A stretch of 64,000 nt of DNA from Thermosipho atlanticus DSM 15807 (GCF_900129985.1 NZ_FQXN01000001.1:124001-188000); one strand, 5' to 3'; numbered from the stretch's first letter, positions 53,172-63,456 are shown. Notes: generated by a model from the sequence alone, not told the origin. Numbers and translations are program-made.

Positions 53172-53316
53172 TCTAAGCCTCCTCCCAATTTAATAGATTA
53201 CCAAACATAATTATATATCTTAAACAGACATTAGTAAATCAAAGTTTAATATAAATAAATGAAATTACGGTTTTTTAAATTTGTTTAATGTAAAAAAGAT
53301 TAAAAAAGAGCATTGA

Positions 53317-54657
53317 TTATGAATTTCTCGATTTTCTTAAAAAAAGTTTGCCAGCTATGAATAATAGTAAGCCATATAACAACATTAAACCTAATCCGAT
53401 TAAGTTATAAATATTATTACCAGTGGAGATTGAAAGAGAAGGTAAATCTAAAATAGCGATCAAGGGTATACCGATAGCCATTGAAATTCCACTGCCCAAC
53501 ACTAAATTTTCAGCTGCTCCTGATTCAAGTGCGGGATCAACTTCTCTTAGTAAAGCCATGCCTGTGGAAATTGTTCCTGTAAGCATACCATAAAATGCTA
53601 TTCTATTTTCGACTTCGTGTTTTGTGAATGTCTTTTTTGTGATAGACATAATAAAGAGATACGTAAGAATTCCGGCTATAAATGTTAGAGTAAATATTCC
53701 CCAAAATTCTTGTTGGATTTTTGCAAGAACCACTGCACTTATTGAAGCAGTTACCATAAAGTCGAAGACACCACCGGCAATTCTTATTAACAGAAAATTG
53801 TTAAGATAATTTTCTCTTGCAAAATTTTTCTCTTTTAGTTTATTATAAAAATCTCTAAACATCATACCAAATATTGCACCTATAACAAAATGAAAGCCCC
53901 AAAGGACTGTCGAAAATGTTTGCCCAAAGTTTCCGAGAGGTGATAAAAGTTTTTCTAAAAAAATTAAGAATGTGTAAGTTAAAAGATAAATCATTCCAAT
54001 AATTACTAATTGAATCGTCATGCCATCCATATCAGGAAACTCATAATCTTTTACTTCAATTGCTTTCTTTTCAACTAACACATTATTTTTTGCTTTTTTC
54101 CACTTGATTAAAAGCCAATTTAGAATAATGATTCCACCTATTGTTGCCCAACCAAATCCAGCAGCGGCAATTGCTAGACCAACAGAGCTTCCACTGTGAA
54201 GACCTAATAGTTCCCATTGATGGTCTATTGAAAATGCTTGGCCTGGTCCCTGACCAAAACCAAGAGGAATTATATATCCTATTGCTGGTGAAAAGTTTTT
54301 ATCAAATAGATGAATTATAAATCCAAAGGAAACACCAATGATACCTTGAAAAAGATATGTTCCGACTATTATGAGACCAGCACCGAAGTAACTTTTATTG
54401 CCATTTTGTTCAATTTTTCGCAAGGATAAGGCGATAAATCCTATTGCCATGAGATGATAAATTATTTTGCCAAGAAATTCCACATCTATTTGTACAAGGT
54501 TAAGCAAATTTGGTCCAATAATAAAGCCAATAAAACCTGCTAAGATAGAATTTGGAATAAGGACTTTCCTTAATAAAGGTATAAAACGTTTCAACAAGAT
54601 AGCTATAGTGAATAATCCAGAAATAATAAAAAATGTTTCAATTGTTGCTGTAAACAT
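53317..54657 (-). CDS. GltS-family sodium/glutamate symporter-like protein
   Basis: The 446-residue protein has about 12 membrane helices in two inverted repeats. GltS features are the re-entrant Gly-rich loops GFGQGPGQAFSIDHQWE (near residue 132) and GMLTGTISTGMALLREVDP (near residue 350), with IPNSILAGFIGFIIGPNLL at the N-terminus. Na+-coupled glutamate uptake is the family role. Its start overlaps the end of the acyltransferase pseudogene by 20 nt. Confidence 0.87.
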   Translation of the reverse strand: MFTATIETFFIISGLFTIAILLKRFIPLLRKVLIPNSILAGFIGFIIGPNLLNLVQIDVEFLGKIIYHLMAIGFIALSLRKIEQNGNKSYFGAGLIIVGTYLFQGIIGVSFGFIIHLFDKNFSPAIGYIIPLGFGQGPGQAFSIDHQWELLGLHSGSSVGLAIAAAGFGWATIGGIIILNWLLIKWKKAKNNVLVEKKAIEVKDYEFPDMDGMTIQLVIIGMIYLLTYTFLIFLEKLLSPLGNFGQTFSTVLWGFHFVIGAIFGMMFRDFYNKLKEKNFARENYLNNFLLIRIAGGVFDFMVTASISAVVLAKIQQEFWGIFTLTFIAGILTYLFIMSITKKTFTKHEVENRIAFYGMLTGTISTGMALLREVDPALESGAAENLVLGSGISMAIGIPLIAILDLPSLSISTGNNIYNLIGLGLMLLYGLLLFIAGKLFLRKSRNS

Positions 54658-55702
54658 CTTTATACCTCCTCAGTAGGTAGTATAATAATAAACTTTCATT
54701 TTCTGTTTTAATTCTGATTATATATTTGTTTTCATATATAAACTCGGTATATCTCTTCAGAAATGTGGAAAGTCCTTTTATATTTTTGTATTCGAGGAAA
54801 ACATTTCCAATTTTTATTCCATTATTCCGAATTTTTATAATTCCGTTTATTACTTTTTTGTGTTTGTAGTTATTCTTTTCTTCTATAAATAGTTTTGCTT
54901 TGCTGAGTTGCGTGATTTTATCAAATTGTTTGTTCAATATTCTAACTTGGTTATTTAAAAAATAATCAATTCTTTGGCCGTTCAAATATCCATATTCATC
55001 AATTGTAAAGCTTTGATTGCACTTTTCACACAGGGCATAGTTTCCTTTATTATGTATACTTCTAAAACTACCACAGTTTGGGCAATACCATAGAATTCTT
55101 TCTATTCCACTTGTTCGATTATTCCCCCAAAATTTGATTTTTTCTTTTTGTTGCCATTCCTATTCATTGTGTTTTATAAAATCTAATGCTTCTTTTCCAT
55201 GAAATTGTTTTACTTCTAAAATTATTTTTCCTTTTCTACCATAATTTGCCCATCTAGGATTTGATAGATATCCTCCCTTAATTCTTATAGATACAATTGG
55301 TACTTTGACCATTTCTAACAATTTATCTGTTCCCGATGGTAGTTCTTGAAAATTTCCATCCCAGGTAACCGAGCCTTCCGGAAAAATACCTACTACATTT
55401 CCGTCTTTTAAATTTCTTAAGATACCTCTAATTGTTCCTATATCTGGCTCACCTTTTTGTTTAGAAATAAATTTTAAAGACTTAAATAAAGGACCTATTA
55501 TGATTCTATTAAAATTACCTTTAGCAACTACCCAACAAATTGGCATTTTAAAAAATGTACTAATAAACAGAGGATCAAATGTATGTGTGTGATTTGCAAT
55601 TAAAAGGAAGGGGGGAGATGGGAAATTTCCTTTAAGAATTAAATTGTAATGTTTTTTGAAAAAAGGAGCTAAAACAGGTCTCAGAAGCCATATTGGCTGC
55701 AT
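54638..55702 (-). pseudogene. PlsC-type lysophospholipid acyltransferase with zinc ribbon, split by an in-frame TAG
   Basis: From ATG 55702 (RBS AGGAGGG) the protein has the acyltransferase motifs ANHTHTFDP (HX4D variant) and GIFPEGSV, reads to FIKHNE and meets TAG at 55160-55162. The same frame then continues without a stop for 174 codons. It gives EWQQKEKIKFWG, a four-Cys zinc ribbon (LWYCPNCGSF...YALCEKCNQSF) and a C-terminal domain ending at 54638. Such three-part acyltransferases exist in related anaerobes as I recall, with a Tyr at the TAG position (NEYEWQ). So one base change (TAC or TAT to TAG) probably broke it. The first part (181 residues) may still be an active PlsC domain. Confidence 0.8.
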
Positions 55703-55990
55703 AAAATCCCTCCTACATTTTGTTCGCATAAGAAATTATATCATACCTTGCTATAATAATAATATGTTATAATAAAGTGCAACAAAATTATTAGTAAACT
55801 TTGATATTTCTGGTGTAAAATGATTATAGTAGCAAAAGATTTAACAGATGCGATAAAGTTAAAATGTACTTGGGATATATTTGAATTTTTTAGTTTGATA
55901 AAATTTTTTTAAAATACATATGTTATTTTTTGTATATGTATTTTTTAAACAATGTTGATGGAAATTTAAAAGCTAGAAAGGGGAGAAAAA

Positions 55991-56833
55991 ATGCGAACAA
56001 ATAAAGAAAGTGTTGTGAAACTTTCTATAATGGTAGGAGTTGCTCATCCTGTAACAAGAGTTCCTGTTCTGGACAAAGATGGAAATGTTTATTATTTCCC
56101 CGGAGTTGGTGGAATAACTTACAATTTTGGTCTAGGAGATAATGCGTTCAAGATGCATGGTGATCACATAGAACCTGATGTATCGGCAAAGAATAATGAC
56201 AAAAATTTTAATGATACTTGTATGTCTCTTGCATGTATTGGTAACAGTGCAGAAGTTGTTTCAGGTGATGCGAAAGGAATGAAAGGTTACGTAATAGGGA
56301 AACATGGAGGAATACAGCATATTTTGATTTATTTTGAAAATAAAGAAAAATTAATGATTGGTGACAAAATTTTAATAAAAGCTTGGGGGCAAGGATTAGA
56401 GCTTCTGGATTATCCTGATGTTAAAGTTTTTAACATTGATCCTGAGTTATTTGAAAGATTGCCAATAGAAGAAAGGTTTGGAAAAATCATTGTTCCTGTT
56501 GTTGCAGAAATTCCTGCTCATTTAACAGGATCAGGGATAGGAGCTTCTAATCCGATAAGTATGGACTATGATATAAATACTCATGATATGGAAGAGATTA
56601 GAAAATACCAAATTGATAAAATAAGAATAGGAGATATTGTAGCTATCAAAGATCACTATAATGGATACGGAATTGGTGGTTTTAGAAAAGGGGCTGTATC
56701 TATTGGGGTTGTTGTTCATTCAAATTGTATAAAGACTGGCCATGGCCCGGGAATAGTCGTTATAATGACCTCTCCTAATGATAGTATAATTACTGAAAAA
56801 GTGGATAAAATGAATATAAAAGATTATTTGTGA
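55991..56833 (+). CDS. DUF4438 protein (TM1086-like)
   Basis: The 280-residue cytoplasmic protein matches the DUF4438 family, for which I recall a structure from T. maritima (TM1086). Conserved patches are PFPGVGGITYNFGLGDNAF-like YYFPGVGGI, the LACIGNSAEVVSGDAKG loop, KHGGIQHI, and HLTGSGIGASNPISMDYDINTHD. The many His/Asp/Gly loops suggest a metal or nucleotide site, but the function is not known. It is monocistronic behind AAAGGGGAG and converges on the thiF-like gene with a 10-nt overlap. Confidence 0.88.
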   Translation: MRTNKESVVKLSIMVGVAHPVTRVPVLDKDGNVYYFPGVGGITYNFGLGDNAFKMHGDHIEPDVSAKNNDKNFNDTCMSLACIGNSAEVVSGDAKGMKGYVIGKHGGIQHILIYFENKEKLMIGDKILIKAWGQGLELLDYPDVKVFNIDPELFERLPIEERFGKIIVPVVAEIPAHLTGSGIGASNPISMDYDINTHDMEEIRKYQIDKIRIGDIVAIKDHYNGYGIGGFRKGAVSIGVVVHSNCIKTGHGPGIVVIMTSPNDSIITEKVDKMNIKDYL

Positions 56834-57510
56834 TCTTTGATTCCTTTCACGTTTATTATTTCAAAATCATTATGAAGAATGTCAAAAAATAATATCTTAT
56901 TTAATAATGCGTCCTCGAAATTTCCTTCAAGAATTTTTAGACCTTCGGATACTTGAAAAGAAGCTGCAATTAATACTGTAGGAGGGATTACTTGCCAACA
57001 TTGGGTAGAATAATATCCTAAGAAAATCTCTTTTAGAGATTTAGTTATTCCTGGGTATATTACTGTTATTTCACCTCTATACTCTTCTACAGAACCATGA
57101 ATCAAAGGCACTTTGTACTTTAATGAAAGTTCATCGAGATCGAATCTGCTTTCAGTATTATCAAGGCAATCAAAGATTATGTCAAAATGTTTGTTTAATT
57201 TTGTGTGTTTGGTAATTTTTTCAGGAAATATATCTATATTACACTCGGGATTAATTTTCAACAATTTTTCTTTAGCAACTTGTACTTTGCTTTTTCCAAT
57301 ATCAGTGCTATCAAATAATATTTGTCTATTTAAGTCTGGGGGATCTATTTCTTTTGGATCATAAATTGTTATGTTTTTGAATCCAATTCTTACTAGATTT
57401 TGCAGAACTGTTGAACCAAGTCCTCCAGCACCTGCAACAAGAATGTTGCTGTTTTTTATTTTATGTGATAATTTTTGATATAGTTTTATATGCCTTGATA
57501 CATCTAACAT
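56824..57510 (-). CDS. ThiF/MoeB/HesA-like E1 adenylyltransferase without zinc cysteines
   Basis: The 228-residue protein has the E1 core: ATP site VAGAGGLGSTVLQNL (residues 25-39), DPPDLNRQILFD with the Arg finger, and DCLDNTESRF. The two CxxC zinc motifs of MoeB/ThiF are missing. The remaining candidate is a lone Cys in YSTQCWQVIPP, with SEGLKILEG after it. It would adenylate the C-terminal Gly of the MoaD-like protein encoded one base overlap upstream (TAATG). It is the last gene of the hydF operon. Its role could be sulfur transfer for molybdopterin/tungstopterin, thiamine, or a new target. Confidence 0.87.
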   Translation of the reverse strand: MLDVSRHIKLYQKLSHKIKNSNILVAGAGGLGSTVLQNLVRIGFKNITIYDPKEIDPPDLNRQILFDSTDIGKSKVQVAKEKLLKINPECNIDIFPEKITKHTKLNKHFDIIFDCLDNTESRFDLDELSLKYKVPLIHGSVEEYRGEITVIYPGITKSLKEIFLGYYSTQCWQVIPPTVLIAASFQVSEGLKILEGNFEDALLNKILFFDILHNDFEIINVKGIKDHK

Positions 57511-57797
57511 TATCCACCACCTACCGGCATGATTATAGATAAATCGCCGTCTTCCAATTGTTCCTTTTTTAAAATATTTTCGCCGTTGTTGTGAATCACA
57601 ACGGAAAATCTTAATTCCTTACCATTTTCTTTTAAGACAACAAAAGTTTTATTGTTTTCTTTGTCGATTATAAAATTAAGAGTTTTACCAATTTTTTTAC
57701 TTATTTCTTTGAAAATATCATCTAAATTGCCAAAATTAACTTCTAACTCCTTTATTCCAATTAAATATCTTATACCTCCAATAAAATTCACCTTCAT
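57510..57797 (-). CDS. MoaD/ThiS-like sulfur-carrier protein
   Basis: The 95-residue beta-grasp protein ends in ...LSIIMPVGGG. The Gly-Gly end is the activation site of sulfur carriers; here three Gly stand at the terminus, one more than the usual GG. The pattern GEN..LKKEQLEDGDLSIIMP is the MoaD beta-grasp end. I set the start at ATG 57797, spaced from GAGGTG; upstream in-frame GTG/ATG codons lie in that site. It follows aspA by about 10 nt and precedes the E1-like gene with overlap. Confidence 0.88.
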   Translation of the reverse strand: MKVNFIGGIRYLIGIKELEVNFGNLDDIFKEISKKIGKTLNFIIDKENNKTFVVLKENGKELRFSVVIHNNGENILKKEQLEDGDLSIIMPVGGG

Positions 57798-57807
57798 TTT
57801 CATCACC

Positions 57808-59172
57808 TCAAAATCCTAATTTTGTCAGTTTTTCTGGCTTAATTTTTTTAATAATTTCGTCTTTAGAAATATTTTCGGTTTTAGAGAGCAATTCAATAGC
57901 TTTAAAAAGGTCATAATTTGCTTCTTTAATTGCCTTTGATACCTTTTCATATCCAAATAGGTTAATTAATGGAGTAAGATTAGAAACAGATTTTCTTAGA
58001 TTTTCTTCACATTTTTCTTCGTTTACTTTTATTTTATTTATATATTCGGCAAGAGAAAAACAAGAATTTTTTAAGAATTTAATTGATTTTAGTGTGTAAT
58101 GTACGATAATAGGAGCAAATTGATTTAATTCAAGATTTCCTTGAGAACACGCATGATTTATTAGACTATCATGTGAAAAAACTGCTAAAGATAGTTGTAT
58201 AACATATTCTGGGATTATAGGATTAATTTTTCCTGGCATTATTGAGCTACCTATTTGTATTGGGGGAAGAATCAACTCGCCAATTGCAGTATTAGGGCCA
58301 CTTGCAAGTAACCTTATATCGTTAGAAATTTTGAATAAGTTTACTGCTAAAGATTTTAAAAGCCCATGAACTTCTGCGAACACGTCCATGTTTTGAGTTG
58401 CATCAATTAAATTATCAGCTTTAGCAACTTTTATTTTAGTAACTTGTCTAAGAATTTCTACTATTTTGAGTATATAATCTTTGGGCGCTCCGATACCTGT
58501 TCCAATGGCTGTACCACCGAGATTAACATTTCTAATTCTTTCTTCAACTTTATTCAATCTCCATCGATCCCTAGCAAGAGCATCAGCCCATGCTCCAAAT
58601 TCCTGACCTAACATAATTGGTGGCCCATCCATCAATTGTGTCCTTCCAACTTTTCTTATTTTATAGTATTCATGTTCTTTTTTTTGAATGGTATCTTGTA
58701 AAATAATTACTTGTTCTATTAATTCTCTTAGTCTTGAAATTACAGCTACTTTGCCTGCGGTTGTAAATGTGTCATTTGTTGATTGATGCATGTTTACATG
58801 TTCAATAGGTTTTATGTAACCAATTTCTTTCCCTATAAGTTGAGAAGCTCTATTGGCAATTACTTCGTTTATGTTCATATTGACGGAAGTTCCAGCTCCG
58901 CCAGATAAAGGATCAACAATTATATGTTTTATTAACATTTTCCATTCATCGGTTGCCTTAATAATTGCGTTGGCAATATTTTCATCAAGATAGTTCAATT
59001 CTTTATTTAAGATTGCTGCAGACTTTTTTATCATAAAATATGCCCATAAAAACTTTTCATCAAATTGTTCTCCAGTTATAGGAAATATTTCTGTTGCTCT
59101 TAATGAACTGATACCATACAAAGCATTATCTGGAATTTCTCTTTCACCTAAATAATCACGTTCTTTTCTCAA
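57808..59172 (-). CDS. aspA: Aspartate ammonia-lyase (fumarase/aspartase family)
   Basis: The 454-residue enzyme has the superfamily motif [11 protein letters not shown] (residues about 308-318), the substrate loops [13 protein letters not shown] and [10 protein letters not shown], and HxxS-type catalytic region near 140. It would release ammonia from aspartate to fumarate; class II fumarase is the alternative, but the sequence TSVNMNINE fits aspartase. The ATG overlaps the hydF stop (4 nt), so it is translationally coupled to hydrogenase maturation. I recall similar aspA-hyd gene pairs in other anaerobes. Confidence 0.88.
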   Translation of the reverse strand: MRKERDYLGEREIPDNALYGISSLRATEIFPITGEQFDEKFLWAYFMIKKSAAILNKELNYLDENIANAIIKATDEWKMLIKHIIVDPLSGGAGTSVNMNINEVIANRASQLIGKEIGYIKPIEHVNMHQSTNDTFTTAGKVAVISRLRELIEQVIILQDTIQKKEHEYYKIRKVGRTQLMDGPPIMLGQEFGAWADALARDRWRLNKVEERIRNVNLGGTAIGTGIGAPKDYILKIVEILRQVTKIKVAKADNLIDATQNMDVFAEVHGLLKSLAVNLFKISNDIRLLASGPNTAIGELILPPIQIGSSIMPGKINPIIPEYVIQLSLAVFSHDSLINHACSQGNLELNQFAPIIVHYTLKSIKFLKNSCFSLAEYINKIKVNEEKCEENLRKSVSNLTPLINLFGYEKVSKAIKEANYDLFKAIELLSKTENISKDEIIKKIKPEKLTKLGF

Positions 59173-60377
59173 AATTCCACTTCCCTTGATATCAGTGGTT
59201 TAATAGTTCTGTCTAGTACTCCATGAAGATAAGAAATAACTACGCCATAATTTGTCATAGGAATTCCAAGCCTCTTAAACATTCTTACTCTTCTCATCAT
59301 TGAAGCTCTGTTCATAACACATCCGCCGCAGTGGATTATAAGTTTTGCATCTTCAATTTCTGAAAGTTCAGGCATATCTACACCAGCCCAAACTTTGAAT
59401 TCTAAAGAAACACCTGTGTGATTGGTCAACCATCTTGGAATTTTTATCCTTCCAATATCTTCGGTTAGAGGTCTATGAGTACATCCTTCCATTATTATTA
59501 CTTTGTCACCATCTTTTAGTTTTTCAATTTCTTTAACGCTTTCAATAAAGTATTCTAAATCTCCCCTATATCTTGATTCCAAGATTGAGAAAGTTGTTAA
59601 AGGTACATTGTCAGGAATATCTGAAACAACTTTCATTACACTTTGGGAGTCTGTAACAACTAATTTTGGTTGTATACCAATGTTTTCAATAGCGTATCTT
59701 AATTCTCTTTCTTTTACGACAAGAACTAAAGCCTCACGGTCTAATCCTTCCCTTATTGCGTGAACTTGCGGCATTATTAATCTTCCTTTAGGAGCTCCAA
59801 GATCAATAGGTACAACTAGTATAACTAGCTCTCCACCATCAATTAAATCTGATAAAAATGGAATTTCTTCATCTTCAGGGATAATTTCGTGAAGGATTTT
59901 GCCCAAATTTTCAAATCCTTCTTTTTTAAGTGAAGATACAGTAATAATGGGCACATTGTATTTTGAATAACTTTCTTTTATTTTTTCGACATTTTTTAAT
60001 ATATCTATCTTATTTATTACTATGATAAAAGGAATTTCAAGATTTTCGAAAAGTTTGATTATATTTTCCTCAAAAGTTGTGAGTAGAGAATCAACTATCA
60101 GTATTCCTGCGTCTGCTCTATATAATATCTTTTTTGCCTTTTCGATTCTTTTTAAACCTAGTTCTCCTACATCATCTAGTCCTGGTGTGTCAATAAAAGT
60201 GATTGGTCCAACGGGATAAAGTTCCATAGTTTTAAATACAGGATCGGTAGTTGTACCTGCAACATTGCTTACAATTGAGATATTTTGGCCAATTAAAGCA
60301 TTAAGAAATGAGGATTTTCCTACGTTTCTTTTTCCAGCTATTACTATATATTTTCTAAATCCCGAACTTGTTTTCAT
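59169..60377 (-). CDS. hydF: [FeFe]-hydrogenase maturation GTPase HydF
   Basis: The 402-residue protein is the scaffold that assembles the 2Fe subcluster of the H-cluster. It has an N-terminal GTPase domain with P-loop [16 protein letters not shown] and NKID. The C-terminal Fe-S site is CTH (Cys299, His301) with HCGGC (His349, Cys350, Cys353), giving the family CxH-x47-HCxxC spacing. HydE, HydG and the hydrogenase are not in the window. It heads a four-gene operon with aspA, moaD-like and thiF-like genes. Confidence 0.95.
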   Translation of the reverse strand: MKTSSGFRKYIVIAGKRNVGKSSFLNALIGQNISIVSNVAGTTTDPVFKTMELYPVGPITFIDTPGLDDVGELGLKRIEKAKKILYRADAGILIVDSLLTTFEENIIKLFENLEIPFIIVINKIDILKNVEKIKESYSKYNVPIITVSSLKKEGFENLGKILHEIIPEDEEIPFLSDLIDGGELVILVVPIDLGAPKGRLIMPQVHAIREGLDREALVLVVKERELRYAIENIGIQPKLVVTDSQSVMKVVSDIPDNVPLTTFSILESRYRGDLEYFIESVKEIEKLKDGDKVIIMEGCTHRPLTEDIGRIKIPRWLTNHTGVSLEFKVWAGVDMPELSEIEDAKLIIHCGGCVMNRASMMRRVRMFKRLGIPMTNYGVVISYLHGVLDRTIKPLISREVEF

Positions 60378-60636
60378 ATAATCACCTCTGTAATTGCTTT
60401 CATTTCAATTATACCAAATAGTTTAAAATAAGTAAATTAGATTTGAGTAATCTCAAAAAGTTGCTGAGTGAAAAAATATAATTTTAAGACAATTATGTTA
60501 TAATCAAATAAATAGAAAATTGATTTAACAATTTTATTCTCAGTTGAAGGATTAAACAATTCAAATATGCAATTTTCGTTTCTAATTACTGGTAGAGAGG
60601 TATATGAAAAAGAATTTTGTTTGGGGAGGTGGAGAA

Positions 60637-62484
60637 ATGAGGAAAGTATATTTGATAGTTTTAAATGTAATTTTTTTAGGTTTTATACTTGTGGGTTGTT
60701 TTTCTGTAAAAACTTACCACAAACAACCAACATACGTTTATGCCGCAGGTGGGCTTGAAGGTTTGATAATTTTTGATGTTACAAATTCTAATAATCCAAT
60801 TATTGTTGGAAGCTATAACACTGAGGGTTACTTATGTGCAGTAGATGTTATTGAAGATTATGCATATGTTGCAGATGGTAACAATGGATTATTAATTATA
60901 GATATAACAGTTCCTACAAATCCAAATTTTGTAGGGGCTATTGATACAATTGGTTATGCTAAGGATGTAAAAGTTGTAGAAAATTATGCGTTCGTAGCAG
61001 AAAATAATAAAGGTTTTGAGATCGTAGACATTAGTGATTTGACAAATCCAACAATAGTTGGTGGCTATGATACAGATGGTTATTCATCAGGTATAGACAT
61101 TGTTGGTGATTATGCATATGTTGCAGATGGTAACAATGGATTAGTAATAGTAAATATTAGTAATTTAACTAATCCTGTTCTATCTGGTCATTTTAAATTA
61201 AAAGGTGCTCATAAGGTTGTTGTTAAAGATGATTATGCATATGTTGGTAGTTTTGATGGTTTGATGATAATCGATGTGAGTGATCCTACTAATCCTTCAA
61301 CCGCTAGTATTCTCAACATGGAAAGCGAAGGTTATGAAATTGAGATTATTGGAGATTACGCGTACATAGCAAATGATGAAAGTGGTTTAGTAATAGTGGA
61401 TGTTAGTAACCCTACTAGTCCAATGATAGTTGGTAACTATGATGTGAGGGGTTATTCATTTGGAATAGATGTTATTGGAAATTATGTATACTTAGCTGAT
61501 GAAGTAGAAGGGCTTGTAATAGTGAATGTTAGCGATCCCACAAATCCTTTTTTAGAAGTTGTTAAAGGGTTTGGTAAAGCTAATAAAGTGATTGTAGAAG
61601 GGAATTATGCATATGTAGCTGATGATTATGACGGATTAAAGTTAATAGATATTTCTGAGCCTTTTAAACCTTTTGTAATGAGTGGTGTTTGGATGTCAGG
61701 AAATACATTGGATGTAAAAATTATTGGAAATTACGCATATGTGGTAAATAACGAAAATGATTTAGTAATAGTAAATGTTAGTGATCCTGCTAGTCTAATT
61801 GTAGTTGCTAGCTATGATGTAACAGGTTATCCGAATAGTCTGGATGTTGTTGGGAGCTACGCATATGTAATTAATAACTATAGTGTATTAAATATTATTG
61901 ATATTGGCGATTTAAGCAATGTAGCTCTTTTAGGTAATTGTAATACAGGTGGAAGTGCCAGGAATGTTAAAGTAGTAGGAAATTATGCGTATATTGCTGA
62001 TGGAAATAACGGATTAACTATAATAGATATTAGTATACCTACCAATCCTACAATTGTAGGAAATTATAGTGAACCAATAGGATATGGTGTTAATATAGAT
62101 GTAGTTGGGGAGTATGCCTATTTAGCGTATGATTATTATGGTTTAAAAATAATAAATATAGCTGTTCCAACTAATCCAACATTAGTAAAGACTTTTGATA
62201 CCCCTGGGAATGTTAGAGATATTAAAGTAGTAGGAAATTATGCGTATATTGCTGATGGTAACAACGGTTTAGTTATTTTAGATATAAGTGATCCAACGAA
62301 TACAAGCTTGGTAAGTAATTATGACACAGAAGGTTACTCATCAGGCATATATGTGGAAGGGAACTATGCTTATGTTGCTGATGGTAACAACGGATTGTTG
62401 ATTTTTGATGTAAGCACTCCATCTGAACCAGATTTAATATCGGATATGGAATGGATTAAAATTTTAGATGTTTGCGCTCAATGA
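60637..62484 (+). CDS. LVIVD-repeat lipoprotein, 14 beta-propeller-type repeats
   Basis: The 615-residue protein has a lipoprotein signal ending in LVGCFS, then 14 repeats of about 42 residues with the pattern NYAYVADGNNGLxIxDxSxPTNP. Fourteen is twice seven, so two seven-bladed propellers are likely. The signal places it on the cell envelope. The ATG at 60637 follows GGGGAGGTGG; an upstream in-frame ATG would lengthen the signal. DNA of some repeats is nearly identical (for example 36 bases at 60856 and 61109), a sign of recent homogenisation. Function is unknown; LVIVD proteins may bind surface sugars or proteins. Confidence 0.9.
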   Translation: MRKVYLIVLNVIFLGFILVGCFSVKTYHKQPTYVYAAGGLEGLIIFDVTNSNNPIIVGSYNTEGYLCAVDVIEDYAYVADGNNGLLIIDITVPTNPNFVGAIDTIGYAKDVKVVENYAFVAENNKGFEIVDISDLTNPTIVGGYDTDGYSSGIDIVGDYAYVADGNNGLVIVNISNLTNPVLSGHFKLKGAHKVVVKDDYAYVGSFDGLMIIDVSDPTNPSTASILNMESEGYEIEIIGDYAYIANDESGLVIVDVSNPTSPMIVGNYDVRGYSFGIDVIGNYVYLADEVEGLVIVNVSDPTNPFLEVVKGFGKANKVIVEGNYAYVADDYDGLKLIDISEPFKPFVMSGVWMSGNTLDVKIIGNYAYVVNNENDLVIVNVSDPASLIVVASYDVTGYPNSLDVVGSYAYVINNYSVLNIIDIGDLSNVALLGNCNTGGSARNVKVVGNYAYIADGNNGLTIIDISIPTNPTIVGNYSEPIGYGVNIDVVGEYAYLAYDYYGLKIINIAVPTNPTLVKTFDTPGNVRDIKVVGNYAYIADGNNGLVILDISDPTNTSLVSNYDTEGYSSGIYVEGNYAYVADGNNGLLIFDVSTPSEPDLISDMEWIKILDVCAQ

Positions 62485-62840
62485 TTAACTAATTAATTGT
62501 GTAAGATTCTAAAACTGGGGTGAAGGATTATTTGTATGTTAAATATAAAATTGAAATGTTTAATATTTGTAAATATGGAATTTTGTTTTATGTTTTTGGA
62601 GTAGTTATAAAAAAAATCAAAAAGTTAATATTCATTGTTGTAGTTTTTTAAAGGTAGAAAAATAGTAAAAAAAGATAAAACAAAAACATTTTTTCGCTTT
62701 TGATGGAAAAGAGAGGTAAAAAATGGTAAAATAAAATTGAAAATATATTTTTTATTATATATACCAACTGAATTTGAACTAAGTTGTTTTAACTGTTTGT
62801 ATTGGAATTTTGTTGTGACTTATATTTGAGGAGGATAGGT
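62485..62840 (+). other. 356-base AT-rich gap without a gene
   Basis: It holds T- and A-rich tracts and a GAGGAGG ribosome binding site for the next gene at the right end. I see no hairpin terminator of good quality, no RNA gene and no open frame worth naming. Confidence 0.5.
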
Positions 62841-63452
62841 ATGAACAGAGAAGAGTTGATAAAACGAATAGTAGAAGAAAAAGGTTCAAAAGCTATATCA
62901 GATTTAATCAAGCTTTTAGAGGATGAAGATGCAGAAGTAAGAGAAATTGTTTCTGAAACTCTTTTTAAGCTAGGCGATGAAGCGAAGAAAGCTTTGTTGA
63001 AAGAATTTGAGAGAAGAGTGGAAAGGAGAAATAAAAATGATATTACGTTACTTTATATAGTTGATTTATTGGCAGATTTTGGAGAGAAAAGTATTGTAAA
63101 GTCTTTGTACAATATTTTGTCATTATATAGTTGGGAGGAAGCGGAATTAATAATATATGAGGCCCTTTCAAAACTCGGTGAAGGAGAAAAAATTTATGAT
63201 ATTTTAAGATATTTTTTATTAGAAGATTTAGAAAGAAAAAAGCTGGGCCCTCACGCAGCTATGGCTCTTTCGTATATAGATAAGCCTGAAGTTATAAAAG
63301 ATCTAGTTATGGCAATTGATAGTAATGAGTTTAAAGGAGAGGACCTTGAAATTATTAAAAAATCTCTTTCGCAAATTGTAATGAAAAATCCTATGTATCA
63401 TGAAATTTTAATGAAACTCGTCGGGGATAGAATCGATGAATATCTAGGGTGA
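62841..63452 (+). CDS. HEAT-repeat protein
   Basis: The 203-residue, all-helical protein shows HEAT/PBS-type repeats (KAISDLIKLLEDEDAEVREIVSETLFKLGDEA, then ESGEK-like GEKSIVKSLYNILS, and HAAMALSYIDKPEVIKDLVMAI). These are protein-binding scaffolds. The ATG at 62841 follows GAGGAGGAT; the longer in-frame start has no site. It lies 4 nt before a polyprenyl synthetase gene, so it may be co-regulated with isoprenoid synthesis. Confidence 0.87.
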   Translation: MNREELIKRIVEEKGSKAISDLIKLLEDEDAEVREIVSETLFKLGDEAKKALLKEFERRVERRNKNDITLLYIVDLLADFGEKSIVKSLYNILSLYSWEEAELIIYEALSKLGEGEKIYDILRYFLLEDLERKKLGPHAAMALSYIDKPEVIKDLVMAIDSNEFKGEDLEIIKKSLSQIVMKNPMYHEILMKLVGDRIDEYLG

Positions 63453-63456
63453 TGTG

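Noticed and set aside
55160-55162. Stop-codon readthrough (pyrrolysine or suppression) at the acyltransferase TAG
   Set aside because: No pyl genes or readthrough element are visible and related proteins seem to have Tyr there; a point mutation or sequencing error is simpler.
60730-62450. Tandem repeats as a CRISPR or satellite array
   Set aside because: The repeats are in frame, encode a consistent protein pattern with a lipoprotein signal, and vary by codon.
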